Numbered from the stretch's first letter, positions 6,146 through 14,395 are shown. The stretch: DNA of 16,725 nt from a bacterium (GCA_023249955.1 JAHFBR010000009.1:1-16725), one strand, 5' to 3'. The notes: generated from the letters alone by a model not told the origin. Program-made: numbers and translations.

Positions 6146-7120
6146 ATGAAAAAATTTATTTATTTGTTTATTTTTGCCACGCTTGGCGTGCGCGCAAACA
6201 GTGGCTCTTTATTGGTCGAACCAGCAACGCCGCAGGGACGCGTCATTTTTATAACCGGCTCGTGTTCATCGGGCAAATCAACGCTCGCAAGAAATATCGC
6301 ACAAAACCTAAACGCCAAATATTTTGCATTCGACGAATATGTCATGCCTATCGTGCTCAAAAAAATGATCGCAACGCACGTTGGCAGCTTTTTTGCCTTC
6401 TTTTTAACAAAACTCCTCATGCATAATTTTTTTACATTGATCGGCTTTTTGAGCGACAAAAGAAAGTATGCTTTTCAGAAGAAATTTTATGCAGATCTGC
6501 AACGTGGCATTGCTATCGAGCCAACCATCAAAATGTACCGCGCAGCACGCAACGTCGCGCTCCAGGGCAAAGATGTCATTATCGAAGCCCCACTGCAACT
6601 TGGGGATAAGATTGACTGTTTAAGCAGCCTGTCGGTGTTACAAGATCTTAATGTGACACTCATCTTGGCCTACTGCCCCTGGGAGCAGCTTGTTGAAAGA
6701 ATCAAAACCCGCAATCAGTCGCGCTACAAAAAAAGTCATCGCGAACTGGACTGGGCGATTGGCAACTTCGTGCACTGCTTCAACGTTTCTACCAAGCACA
6801 CAACACGTGCAATAGATCGTATTCATGGCAACGTTGTACAACAATTTGTCACCACGCACACTCAGCCTGAGTACAAGAAAAAACGCTTGTATATCCTGAA
6901 TGAAACCAAAGAGGCAACACTACGGTGTTTTAAAACAGACCGCATGAATTATGTTTACCCACGCCTCGAATACGACCTGGTTGTTAATACTCAGACGTAT
7001 AACCCCAAACAAACAGCAACACGTGTTTTAAGCTTTATCAACAACAGATCCACTCAGACGTTCAAACAAAATATCCTCGCTAAGAAAGCACTTGTCCAAA
7101 TCAAGTTTTATTATACTTGA
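6146..7120 (+). CDS. Exported P-loop NTPase, kinase-like
   Basis: This 324-residue protein has a signal peptide: MKK followed by a hydrophobic run (residues 4-14) and VRA-NS as a likely cleavage site. A Walker A motif GSCSSGKST follows at residues 38-46. DEY (63-65) and IIEAPLQLGD recall chloramphenicol phosphotransferase and shikimate-kinase-like small-molecule kinases. CPWEQLVERIKTRNQSR looks like the lid region. The C-terminal third (about 220-324) is not recognised. I chose the ATG at 6146, seven bases after GGGGTGGG; an in-frame GTG at 6134 overlaps that site. An ATP-using enzyme with an export signal is unexpected, since periplasm lacks ATP. The last codons lie within a long hairpin. 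Substrate unknown. Confidence 0.75.
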   Translation: MKKFIYLFIFATLGVRANSGSLLVEPATPQGRVIFITGSCSSGKSTLARNIAQNLNAKYFAFDEYVMPIVLKKMIATHVGSFFAFFLTKLLMHNFFTLIGFLSDKRKYAFQKKFYADLQRGIAIEPTIKMYRAARNVALQGKDVIIEAPLQLGDKIDCLSSLSVLQDLNVTLILAYCPWEQLVERIKTRNQSRYKKSHRELDWAIGNFVHCFNVSTKHTTRAIDRIHGNVVQQFVTTHTQPEYKKKRLYILNETKEATLRCFKTDRMNYVYPRLEYDLVVNTQTYNPKQTATRVLSFINNRSTQTFKQNILAKKALVQIKFYYT

Positions 7121-7140
7121 TTTGGACAAGTGCTTTCTTG
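7081..7140. terminator. Long perfect hairpin overlapping the 3' end of the kinase-like gene
   Basis: Bases 7082-7106 are the exact reverse complement of 7115-7139 (25 bp, 8-base loop). The stop codon TGA (7118-7120) is inside the right arm and the last 12-13 sense codons form the left arm and loop. No T run follows, so it is not a classical intrinsic terminator. It could still end transcription, stabilise the mRNA 3' end, or be an inserted palindrome. Calling it a terminator is inference. Confidence 0.45.
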
Positions 7141-7209
7141 GATGCTTAGTCGTTAAAATGTTCCTCAATACGCTAAGTCGTGTCCGTCTTTTATGCAGGA
7201 GATCTGTTG

Positions 7210-10200
7210 ATGAAGCAATCGTTACGCAATCGTTATTCCATGAAAAATTTCTCTAAAATACTTGGCGCCGCACTTTTGGCAAGCGCGGTGGCTCTTTCAG
7301 GCAATGCAGCTACAACGCCAACCATAATAGAGGATCTTCTGGTCAAAACAGTTTCTGCACCGCAAAAAAACCCTCAAACGCTTGCAACCATCAAAGACCC
7401 TTGCGGACAGATTGAAGTCGACAGCAATGTAGCATTTCATCCGTACAGAAAAATGCTTATCAACACGATAGATCCGGTCAAGCTTGCTGTTCTTACTAAT
7501 GGCACTCAATCAACCAAGCTGGTGGAAGATGATGCTGGCGCTACCTGTTTTAGTGGCAATGTTGCAGTGATGCCGTGCGAAAGTATGAAAGTTGGTACGC
7601 AAGTACAAGTTATGCGCAGAAAGCTGCTGGTTAACGAAATTAATCCGGTCAAGTTTGATTTTTTGCTTGACGAAAATGGTGATAAAGTTCGTGACGCTTG
7701 CGCAAAAGTAGCGACCGGTCTAGGACAGTTTGTTAGAACGTGCGTGCCCGATGACAAGGGCGTCACCTGCTTTAGCGGCAATGCAGCAATGCATCCAAAC
7801 AAAAAATTTCTGGTTAATGAAATCAATCCGGTCAAGCTTTCTAAGGGAACCGGTTGTGATGCAGGAATTTACGTAGAGGACGATACTGACCAGGCAGTAA
7901 CAAAATTTAGCGGTAATGTTTATGTTGGTAACGGTAGAGATCTAACCGTGTCCGGTTCAGTAATACTACATGCCGCAATACTCAATGACAATGTAACGAT
8001 AGCTGTGGGCAAAAAACTGCTGACCAATGAAATTGATCCCACAAGTGGTGATGATACGCATTTCAGTGGCAATGTGGTGCTTGACGCTGGTAAATCACTA
8101 ACGCTAACCGGTTCAATAAGAGACACAAGTATTTATAATGCCCCACCCCTCTTGGCAAATGCACCCATATCATTGGGCATTGATTCAACGGGTGTCATTG
8201 GTACATTCGCAGTTGGTGCTGGTGGTGGAACATCGGCTAATAAGCCCTTCACACTGGTCCTGCGCGATGGCTCTGGCGACTTTGCAGCCGGCACAATAAC
8301 TGCGGAGACCGATCTTGTTGTAATCGGTAACCAATCAATCGGTGGTACACTTTTGGTTAATGAAATAGATCCAATAGCCGGTGATACCACACACTTTAGT
8401 GGCAGTCTTCATGTTGGTAACGGCCAAGATCTGACTGTCTCTGGCTCATCAACACTGCGTGGCGATGTATTAATACCAACAAGCAATCTGACCGTTGGCG
8501 GTACAACAGCGCTCAATGACAATGTAACCGTAGCAACGGATAAGACACTTTTTGTTAATGAGATCGATCCAACCAGTGGTGGTAGCACCCACTTTAGTGG
8601 CAATGTTCATGTTGGTAACGGCCAAGACCTGACGGTGTCTGGTTCATCGACACTGCATGGTGATGTGTCATTTGGTGGTGCATTATCATTCAATAACAAT
8701 GTAACGATAGCAACGGGTTCGACGTTGTTCACCAACGAGATTGATCCAACAAGTGGCGGTAGTACTCATTTTAGTGGCAATGTTCATGTTGGTAACTGCC
8801 AAGATCTGACGGTATCTGGTTCATCAACACTACGTGGTGATACAACAGTGGTCGAAGGCAGGACGTTGTTCACCAACGAGATTGATCCAACAAGTGGCGG
8901 TAGTACTCATTTTAGTGGCAATGTTCATGTTGGTAACTGCAAAGATCTGACCGTATCTGGCTCATCGACACTACGTGGTGGCGTGTTTACTAATGAGATC
9001 GATCCACTCGTCAGTGGTGGCAGCACACATTTTAGTGGCAATGTTCATGTGGGTAACTGCAAAGATCTGACCGTATCTGGATCATCGACCCTGCGTGGTG
9101 GCGTGTTTACCAATGAGATTGATCCACTCGTCAGTGGCGGCAGCACTCACTTTAGTGGGAATCTCCATGTTGGTAACGGCAAAGATCTAACCGTGTCTGG
9201 TTCATCAACACTGCGTGGCAACACAACAATAATCGCAGGCAAGACACTGTTTACCAATGAAATTGATCCGGTCGTCAGTGGTGGTAGCACTCACTTCAGT
9301 GGCAATCTCCATGTTGGTAACAGCAAAGATCTAACGGTATCTGGCTCATCGACACTGCGTGGTGGCGTGTTTACTAATGAGATTGATCCACTCGTCAGTG
9401 GCGGCAGCACTCACTTTAGTGGGAATCTTCATGTGGGTAACGGTAAAGATCTGACAGTGTCCGGCTCATCAACACTACGTGGTAACACCACCATAATCGC
9501 AGGCAAGACACTGTTTACTAATGAGATCGATCCGGTCGTCAGTGGCGGTAGCACGCACTTTAGTGGATCTCTCCATGTTGGTAACGGCAAAGATCTAACC
9601 GTGTCTGGCTCGTCAACACTACGTGGTAACACCACCATAATCGCAGGCAAAACATTGTTCACTGATGAGATTGATCCCACAACAAGTGGTGGTAGCACTC
9701 ACTTTAGTGGCAACCTTCATGTGGGTAACGGCAAAGATCTGACCGTGTCCGGTTCATCAACACTGCGTGGTAACACCACAATAGTCGCAGGCAAAACGTT
9801 ATTCACTAACGAGATTGATCCGACAAGTGGTAATAGCACTCACTTTAGCGGTCATCTCCATGTTGGTAACGGCAGAGATCTGACGGTTTCCGGTTCATCA
9901 ACACTGCGTGGTAACACCACCATAATCGCAGGCAAAACGTTGTTCACCAATGATATTGATCCCATCAGTCCGGCCGTCACAACACAGTTCAGTGGCAGTA
10001 TTAATCTCCCCGACACAACATCTGCCAATGCAGGATCACTACAAATTGGTGGGGCCAGATTTCTTCACAACTTTGGATCCGGTAATACATTTGTTGGATC
10101 TACAGCGGGTAATACTTCTATGACTGGTGGTGCTAATACCGCGCTTGGCCAAGGCGGTCTTTCTAAGACAACCACGGGTGTCTCCAATACTGCGGTTGGC

Positions 10201-10959
10201 CATAACAGTCTTTTTAGTCTAACTACGGCTAACGAGAATACCGCCATTGGCAGGTACAGTCTCCAGTCTATAGACACTGCCGGCAATGCAAATACCGCGA
10301 TCGGCTATGCCAGTCTTAATAATTTAGCCTCCGGTTACCGCAACATCGCCATTGGCTGGGAGGCGGGCGCAGATCTTACGTTAGCAGACCATTCCAATAT
10401 CGACATTGGCGACTTTGGAACGTCCGGAGATGTAGGGGTCATTCGAATTGGTACCGCCCTAGAACAAACTAAATGTTTTATTGCAGGAATTCGCGGGGTA
10501 ACAACGGGTGCTGCAGATGCCGTAGCCGTACTTATTGACAGCAGTGGCCAACTTGGCACCGTATCATCATCACGTCGCTACAAAAAAGATATAAAGGATA
10601 TGGCATTTACAGAACGCCTTGCCAAACTACGCCCCGTTAACTTCGTTTACAAGACTGATGAGTCAGAAACTATACAGTACGGATTGATAGCCGAAGAAGT
10701 TGCGGAAGTGTTCCCAGAACTGGTCATCTTCAATCCTGATGGAGAGCCAGAAACAGTGCGCTACCACGACTTGGCTGTCATGCTTTTGAATGAGTATCAA
10801 AAACAACAGAAACAACTGGATCTTCAAAGTATGAGCACTGCCGAATTGCTGGATCGCCTTGCGGTGGTTGAGGCACTGCTGGCTCAGAAACAGGATCCAA
10901 GCCTTACCGATTTGTTGACTCGTCTTGCACAAGTTGAGGCGCTGTTGGCTCAAAAATAA
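7210..10959 (+). CDS. Giant exported repeat protein with YadA-like head and C-terminal S74 chaperone domain
   Basis: This 1249-residue protein is probably a cell-surface or secreted fibre. A signal peptide (basic start, hydrophobic residues 17-30, SGNAA-T cleavage region) leads into Cys-containing repeats (about 50-230). An array of units follows to about residue 920 with consensus HFSG-LHVGNGKDLTVSGSS and LFTNEIDP; I count 12 LTVSG and 16 NEIDP-like motifs. Residues about 955-1075 have NTAIG/NTAVG repeats like YadA head domains. SSRRYKKDI near 1120 begins a chaperone-of-endosialidase (S74) domain, which in phage tail fibres trimerises and may cleave itself off. The end is a duplicated heptad segment (RLAxVEALLAQK twice). 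The start at 7210 has AGGAG eight bases upstream. Role in host adhesion is inferred. Confidence 0.85.
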   Translation: MKQSLRNRYSMKNFSKILGAALLASAVALSGNAATTPTIIEDLLVKTVSAPQKNPQTLATIKDPCGQIEVDSNVAFHPYRKMLINTIDPVKLAVLTNGTQSTKLVEDDAGATCFSGNVAVMPCESMKVGTQVQVMRRKLLVNEINPVKFDFLLDENGDKVRDACAKVATGLGQFVRTCVPDDKGVTCFSGNAAMHPNKKFLVNEINPVKLSKGTGCDAGIYVEDDTDQAVTKFSGNVYVGNGRDLTVSGSVILHAAILNDNVTIAVGKKLLTNEIDPTSGDDTHFSGNVVLDAGKSLTLTGSIRDTSIYNAPPLLANAPISLGIDSTGVIGTFAVGAGGGTSANKPFTLVLRDGSGDFAAGTITAETDLVVIGNQSIGGTLLVNEIDPIAGDTTHFSGSLHVGNGQDLTVSGSSTLRGDVLIPTSNLTVGGTTALNDNVTVATDKTLFVNEIDPTSGGSTHFSGNVHVGNGQDLTVSGSSTLHGDVSFGGALSFNNNVTIATGSTLFTNEIDPTSGGSTHFSGNVHVGNCQDLTVSGSSTLRGDTTVVEGRTLFTNEIDPTSGGSTHFSGNVHVGNCKDLTVSGSSTLRGGVFTNEIDPLVSGGSTHFSGNVHVGNCKDLTVSGSSTLRGGVFTNEIDPLVSGGSTHFSGNLHVGNGKDLTVSGSSTLRGNTTIIAGKTLFTNEIDPVVSGGSTHFSGNLHVGNSKDLTVSGSSTLRGGVFTNEIDPLVSGGSTHFSGNLHVGNGKDLTVSGSSTLRGNTTIIAGKTLFTNEIDPVVSGGSTHFSGSLHVGNGKDLTVSGSSTLRGNTTIIAGKTLFTDEIDPTTSGGSTHFSGNLHVGNGKDLTVSGSSTLRGNTTIVAGKTLFTNEIDPTSGNSTHFSGHLHVGNGRDLTVSGSSTLRGNTTIIAGKTLFTNDIDPISPAVTTQFSGSINLPDTTSANAGSLQIGGARFLHNFGSGNTFVGSTAGNTSMTGGANTALGQGGLSKTTTGVSNTAVGHNSLFSLTTANENTAIGRYSLQSIDTAGNANTAIGYASLNNLASGYRNIAIGWEAGADLTLADHSNIDIGDFGTSGDVGVIRIGTALEQTKCFIAGIRGVTTGAADAVAVLIDSSGQLGTVSSSRRYKKDIKDMAFTERLAKLRPVNFVYKTDESETIQYGLIAEEVAEVFPELVIFNPDGEPETVRYHDLAVMLLNEYQKQQKQLDLQSMSTAELLDRLAVVEALLAQKQDPSLTDLLTRLAQVEALLAQK
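8386..9965 (+). repeat. Tandem coding repeats of 144/141 and 120 bp
   Basis: In-frame repeats within the giant gene. Long units of 144 bp (48 residues; 141 bp in some) carry the insert NTTIIAGKTLFT, and short units of 120 bp (40 residues) have RGGVFT instead. Spacing measured between AGCACTCAC/AGCACTCACTT landmarks at 9142, 9286 and 9406 gives 144 then 120 bp. Units differ mostly by synonymous changes and a few residue swaps, indicating duplication followed by drift. This is a protein-coding array, not CRISPR. Confidence 0.9.
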
Positions 10960-10974
10960 GCAATCACTGAACAA

Positions 10975-11011
10975 ATAGAAGAGGGGCGGTATGTACCGCC
11001 CCTCTTCTGTT
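10975..11011. terminator. Bidirectional intrinsic terminator
   Basis: AGAAGAGGGGCGGTA (10977-10991) is followed after two bases by its exact reverse complement (10994-11008), a GC-rich stem of about 14 bp with an ATGT loop, extendable by flanking A-T pairs. TGTTT follows on the plus strand and TATTTGTT on the minus strand. It lies between the convergent ends of the giant gene and the helicase gene and suits both. Confidence 0.85.
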
Positions 11012-11032
11012 TAAAGCTCACGTATTTAATGA

Positions 11033-12286
11033 TCAGGACTCGATAAAGGTCAGCGCTTGGCCAATTTTATTAGCTCGTCCCGTTCTACCAATTCTGTGAA
11101 TATAATCTTCATGCGATTGTGGCATGTCAAAATTGATAACGTGTGAAACATCGTCGATATCTATGCCACGTGCAACAACGTCGGTAGCCAAAAGGATTTT
11201 GACCTCGTTCTCTTTAAACGCTGCCAAAGCCTTCTTTCTTTGCTGTTGAGTCTTGTCACCATGCATGATGGCAACAAAAAAGCCACGCTCTTTTAAGTTT
11301 CTTGCTAACCTATCGGTTGCTCGCTTGGTTCTGACAAAGATGATGACCTTGGTAAACTCAGGCTTAATCAAAAGATCATGCAACACGTCGATTTTATTGG
11401 TTGCAGTAACCTGTATGACATCCTGATTGACGTTTTCAGCAGCTTCACGCGTTTTAACGCTGATGGAAATAGGATTGCGCAAAAAGCGATCCATCACGTC
11501 TTTAATCTCTCGCGAGATGGTCGCTGAAAAGAAAAGCGAGTGACGGTTTTGCGGCAGCTTTGAAATGATATATTTCATGTCAATGATGAAGCCCATATCA
11601 AGCATGGTATCAACTTCATCCAAAACAATTGAAGTATATTTATGGAGCTGCAAAAATCTGTTTTGTTCTAAATCTTTCAAGCGACCCGGTGTGCCAATAA
11701 CAAATTCAGGGTCTTGTCTGAGGCGATCGATCTGATAATTAATATTTAAACCACCGATGCACAGAACCGAGGTAAAGCCTGTATTCTCTTTAAAGAAGTT
11801 GAGCTCGCTCTGAATTTGCGCAGCCAACTCTCTAGTCGGGGTGATGATCAAAACCCGGCTGGTCTTTTTGGTCAAAAGGTTGTTCACCAAGGGGATCAAG
11901 AAGGCCGCTGTTTTGCCGGTGCCGGTGTTTGCTGTACCGATCAAATCCTTGCCCTCAAGCAACAACGGTATCGCTTGGTCTTGGATTGGCGTGGGTGCCG
12001 TGTACCCTCTTTTGATAATATTTTTCTTGATCTGCTCTTCAATTAAAAAGTCTGTAAACGCATGTTTGGGAACATAAACAGCTGAAGCTGCCTGTTTTTC
12101 GACCTTTTTAATAAAATCTGAAGGGTTAAATTTTTTGACCGGTCGGCTTGGTCCTCTGCGAGGGGGTCCAAAGCTTCTTCCTGGTCGTGATGCTCCACGT
12201 CCATCAAACCTGCCTGGTCTGTCTGATGGTCCGCTAAAAAATGGTTTTTGATCTTGTTTTCGATCTGAATTGTCGTATCTTGACAT
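11033..12286 (-). CDS. DEAD-box family ATP-dependent RNA helicase (DEVD variant)
   Basis: This cytosolic RNA helicase (416 residues from the chosen start) probably acts in ribosome assembly or RNA turnover. Motifs in order: Q-motif region (PTPIQ), Walker A ANTGTGKT (119-126), PTRELA (150-155), TPGR (199-202), motif II DEVD (223-226) instead of DEAD, SAT (254-256), ARGID (372-376), HRIGRTGR (397-404). The first 55 residues are Arg/Gly/Pro-rich and probably a disordered RNA-binding arm; the protein ends right after the second RecA domain. I prefer the ATG at 12286, with AGGA close upstream. An in-frame ATG at 12352 would add 22 residues but has no ribosome binding site and lies only about 9 bases from the predicted transcription start. 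Confidence 0.92.
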   Translation of the reverse strand: MSRYDNSDRKQDQKPFFSGPSDRPGRFDGRGASRPGRSFGPPRRGPSRPVKKFNPSDFIKKVEKQAASAVYVPKHAFTDFLIEEQIKKNIIKRGYTAPTPIQDQAIPLLLEGKDLIGTANTGTGKTAAFLIPLVNNLLTKKTSRVLIITPTRELAAQIQSELNFFKENTGFTSVLCIGGLNINYQIDRLRQDPEFVIGTPGRLKDLEQNRFLQLHKYTSIVLDEVDTMLDMGFIIDMKYIISKLPQNRHSLFFSATISREIKDVMDRFLRNPISISVKTREAAENVNQDVIQVTATNKIDVLHDLLIKPEFTKVIIFVRTKRATDRLARNLKERGFFVAIMHGDKTQQQRKKALAAFKENEVKILLATDVVARGIDIDDVSHVINFDMPQSHEDYIHRIGRTGRANKIGQALTFIES

Positions 12287-12367
12287 AAATTCCTGGGTAA
12301 AATTGAATAAAATGAAAGCTGATTCTGAAGCTTGCAGGGTGGAATGATCCATCTGAGCTATTTATCC

Positions 12368-12395
12368 AGTATAGCACGTTCCGAGCATATGTTAA
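12368..12395 (-). promoter_or_regulatory. Promoter of the helicase gene
   Basis: On the minus strand TTAACA (12395-12390) and TATACT (12373-12368) are separated by 16 bases. Transcription would start near 12361, giving a leader of about 75 nt to the ATG at 12286. Confidence 0.5.
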
Positions 12396-12455
12396 ATGGC
12401 CTGTTTTGGTAGTAATCTCATCCCCTGGGGCTTATAGCTTAAAAACATCATTTTA

Positions 12456-12485
12456 TTGCCCCTTTCACCCCTTTTTGACCATAAT
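12456..12485 (+). promoter_or_regulatory. Putative promoter of the MsrAB gene
   Basis: TTGCCC at 12456-12461 and CATAAT at 12480-12485 with an 18-base spacer give a moderate sigma-70 match. The expected start is near 12491, about 30 nt before the ATG at 12521. Confidence 0.35.
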
Positions 12486-12520
12486 CCAGGTAAAGAGACC
12501 CACAAACCATGGAGCCAATT

Positions 12521-13558
12521 ATGCTGGTTATTTTTCTAACACTACTTTTAGGAACGACCATGACATTACACGCTGCTGATACAACAGAAGTTGCAACCTT
12601 TGCCGGTGGATGCTTCTGGTGCGTTGAAGCTTCATTTAAGGCGATGCCAAAGATCACCGTTACCAGTGGATACACCGGTGGCAGGGAACCAGATCCAACC
12701 TACCAGGACTATGCTGACAAGGGACATGTCGAAGCTATACAAATCACCTATGACCCCAGCAAGACAACCTATAATCAACTCCTGGACATGTTCTGGCGCC
12801 AGGTTGACCCAACCGATGCCGGAGGACAATTTGCAGATCGTGGACCACAATACCGCTCGGTCATTTTTTATCATACCGATAAGCAAAAGGAGCTAGCTAC
12901 CGCATCTAAAGAGGCATTAGAAAAATCAGGACGCTTTGCAAAACCTATCGTCACCGAAATTATTAAAGCCGCACCATTTTATCCTTCTGAAGAGTATCAT
13001 CAGGACTATGCCAAAAAAAATCCAACACGCTATAAACTTTACCGTGCATTCTCGGGAAGAGATCAATTTTTAAAAAAAGCATGGGCAAAAAAGCCACAAC
13101 AATGCCCACTCCCCGCATCAGGCTATAAAAAACCTTCAGACAAAGAGCTACGCCAAAAACTTACTCAGCAGCAGTATAATGTCACCCAAAAACAAAAAAC
13201 CGAGGCTCCATTCACCAATGAATACTGCGATAACAAACGGCCTGGTATTTACGTCGATGTTGTCTCTGGCGAACCACTCTTTTATTCTGATGATAAATTT
13301 GATTCCGGCACCGGTTGGCCAAGTTTTACCAAACCTTTAGAACAGGACAATATCGTTACTAAAAAAGACCGTGGATGGTTCACCACAAGAACTGAAGTGC
13401 GCAGCAAACACAGCGATTCACACTTAGGACATGTTTTTAAAGATGGACCAGCACCAACAGGATTGCGCTATTGCATCAATTCGGCAGCCCTCAGGTTTAT
13501 TCCCGTCGAGGATTTGGAAAAAGAGGGATACGGGAAATACAAAAAGTTGTTTGAATAG
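12521..13558 (+). CDS. msrAB: Exported bifunctional methionine sulfoxide reductase MsrA-MsrB
   Basis: The fusion reduces both S- and R-methionine sulfoxide in oxidised proteins. The 345-residue protein starts with a hydrophobic signal-like segment ending HAADT (residues 1-20), so it should act outside the cytoplasm and need an external reductant. The MsrA domain (about 22-185) has GCFWC at 30-34 with catalytic Cys31; Cys195 may be a resolving cysteine. The MsrB domain (about 205-345) has GTGWPSF (263-269), HLGHVF (301-306) and catalytic Cys318 in RYCINSA. The zinc CxxC pairs of many MsrBs are missing (VDVVSG and RSKHSD instead). I chose 12521 because GGAG lies six bases upstream; an ATG at 12509 is an alternative adding four residues. 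Confidence 0.92.
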   Translation: MLVIFLTLLLGTTMTLHAADTTEVATFAGGCFWCVEASFKAMPKITVTSGYTGGREPDPTYQDYADKGHVEAIQITYDPSKTTYNQLLDMFWRQVDPTDAGGQFADRGPQYRSVIFYHTDKQKELATASKEALEKSGRFAKPIVTEIIKAAPFYPSEEYHQDYAKKNPTRYKLYRAFSGRDQFLKKAWAKKPQQCPLPASGYKKPSDKELRQKLTQQQYNVTQKQKTEAPFTNEYCDNKRPGIYVDVVSGEPLFYSDDKFDSGTGWPSFTKPLEQDNIVTKKDRGWFTTRTEVRSKHSDSHLGHVFKDGPAPTGLRYCINSAALRFIPVEDLEKEGYGKYKKLFE

Positions 13559-13611
13559 CCAAAGAATTAAGTCTGATTTAAGACTGGTGTGAGCAATTAG
13601 TTGCACTTCGA

Positions 13612-13629
13612 ACTTTTCCCTGGAAAAGT
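13612..13629. terminator. Weak hairpin between convergent genes
   Basis: ACTTTTCC (13612-13619) and GGAAAAGT (13622-13629) form an inverted repeat with only two bases between, so the real stem is about 7 bp with a 4-base loop. It lies between the 3' ends of msrAB and the DUF188 gene. It is AT-rich with no clear T run, so terminator function is doubtful. Confidence 0.2.
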
Positions 13630-13670
13630 ATACAGCAAGATGTGCTATCTTTGGCTACAATTGGTCGTAT

Positions 13671-13790
13671 TTAAGTGATCATTAACCTATTTTTTGCTGT
13701 TTCCAGTGTTCTTAGGAATTCTTGATAACTCAAGGTGATTTTGTGAAGTGAATATAATTCTATCTCCAACTTACCACTTTCTTGATTCAT
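13671..13790 (-). pseudogene. Possible small ORF or gene remnant downstream of the DUF188 gene
   Basis: On the minus strand a frame open from inside the 3' end of the DUF188 gene runs to a TAA at 13671-13673. The part after the DUF188 stop reads like real protein (EHRQFVTVFAEMNQES, then an amphipathic stretch with SYQEFLRTLETAKNRL). The only ATG, at 13790, would give 39 residues and lacks a ribosome binding site. It may be the remnant of a gene that lost its 5' end, or chance. I recognise no family. Confidence 0.2.
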
Positions 13791-13828
13791 TTCTGCAAAA
13801 ACGGTAACAAATTGGCGATGTTCATTGT

Positions 13829-14281
13829 TTAAGACTGTCTTTTTATGAGCTGAATCATTTCTTCCAATGCCCGTAAAAAACGAGAGCGATCCTGCTTGGA
13901 AAAAGTGGCGTTGTAACTTGAAGCTACTCCTGTTTCACGTAAATGAGCCCGTAAATTACGCATTGCTTTTGCAATACCTATATTATCACTATTAAAAATT
14001 TTGCCTGTTGGATTTATGGTGCATACACCCTTTTTTAGGCATCGCTCTGCTAGTAATATATCTACAGTAACCACAATGTCACCAGCTTCTATGTGCTCTT
14101 CTATCCAATCATCTGCCGCATCTAGGTCAGACTCAACTTGTATTTTATGCACATTTTTATCAACCACCATAGTAAGGCGACTATTGCTTACCAAGTAAAC
14201 CTGCAAGTTATGCCGAATAGCCACCCGAAAAATTTCTTCTTTTACGGGACAAGCATCGGCATCTACGTAGATGGTTAACAT
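13829..14281 (-). CDS. YaiI/YqxD family protein (DUF188, UPF0178)
   Basis: This 150-residue cytosolic protein matches the DUF188 family. It has the N-terminal YVDADACPVK (residues 5-14), a VYLVSN strand, SDLDAADDWI, an acidic DIVVTVDILLAERCL block and the NPTGKIF-NSDNIG segment. The family has a PIN-like nuclease appearance with conserved acidic residues, but its biochemical function is not settled. The ATG at 14281 has AGGAAGG six bases upstream. It is convergent with msrAB. The length equals that of family members, so it appears intact. Confidence 0.9.
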   Translation of the reverse strand: MLTIYVDADACPVKEEIFRVAIRHNLQVYLVSNSRLTMVVDKNVHKIQVESDLDAADDWIEEHIEAGDIVVTVDILLAERCLKKGVCTINPTGKIFNSDNIGIAKAMRNLRAHLRETGVASSYNATFSKQDRSRFLRALEEMIQLIKRQS

Positions 14282-14395
14282 TCATAACCTTCCTAATTAT
14301 GAAAAACAAAGCGGCGTACATCACCACTCTCTTGCGGGTGAACTGCAAACGTTCTTTTTCTAGGTTTAATATTAATCCGTTAAAGAAACTGGCAT

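Noticed and set aside
8386..9965. CRISPR-like tandem array
   Set aside because: Repeats are 120-144 bp, in frame and within a continuous coding sequence with synonymous variation; no short repeat/unique spacer pattern.
7297..10559. Several minus-strand frames opposite the giant gene
   Set aside because: Their repetitive Pro/Ser/Leu composition is the antisense of the coding repeats; none has a start signal or domain.
7210..10959. Phage tail fibre from a prophage
   Set aside because: Apart from the S74 domain there are no phage neighbours, and the protein has a Sec signal peptide that tail fibres lack.
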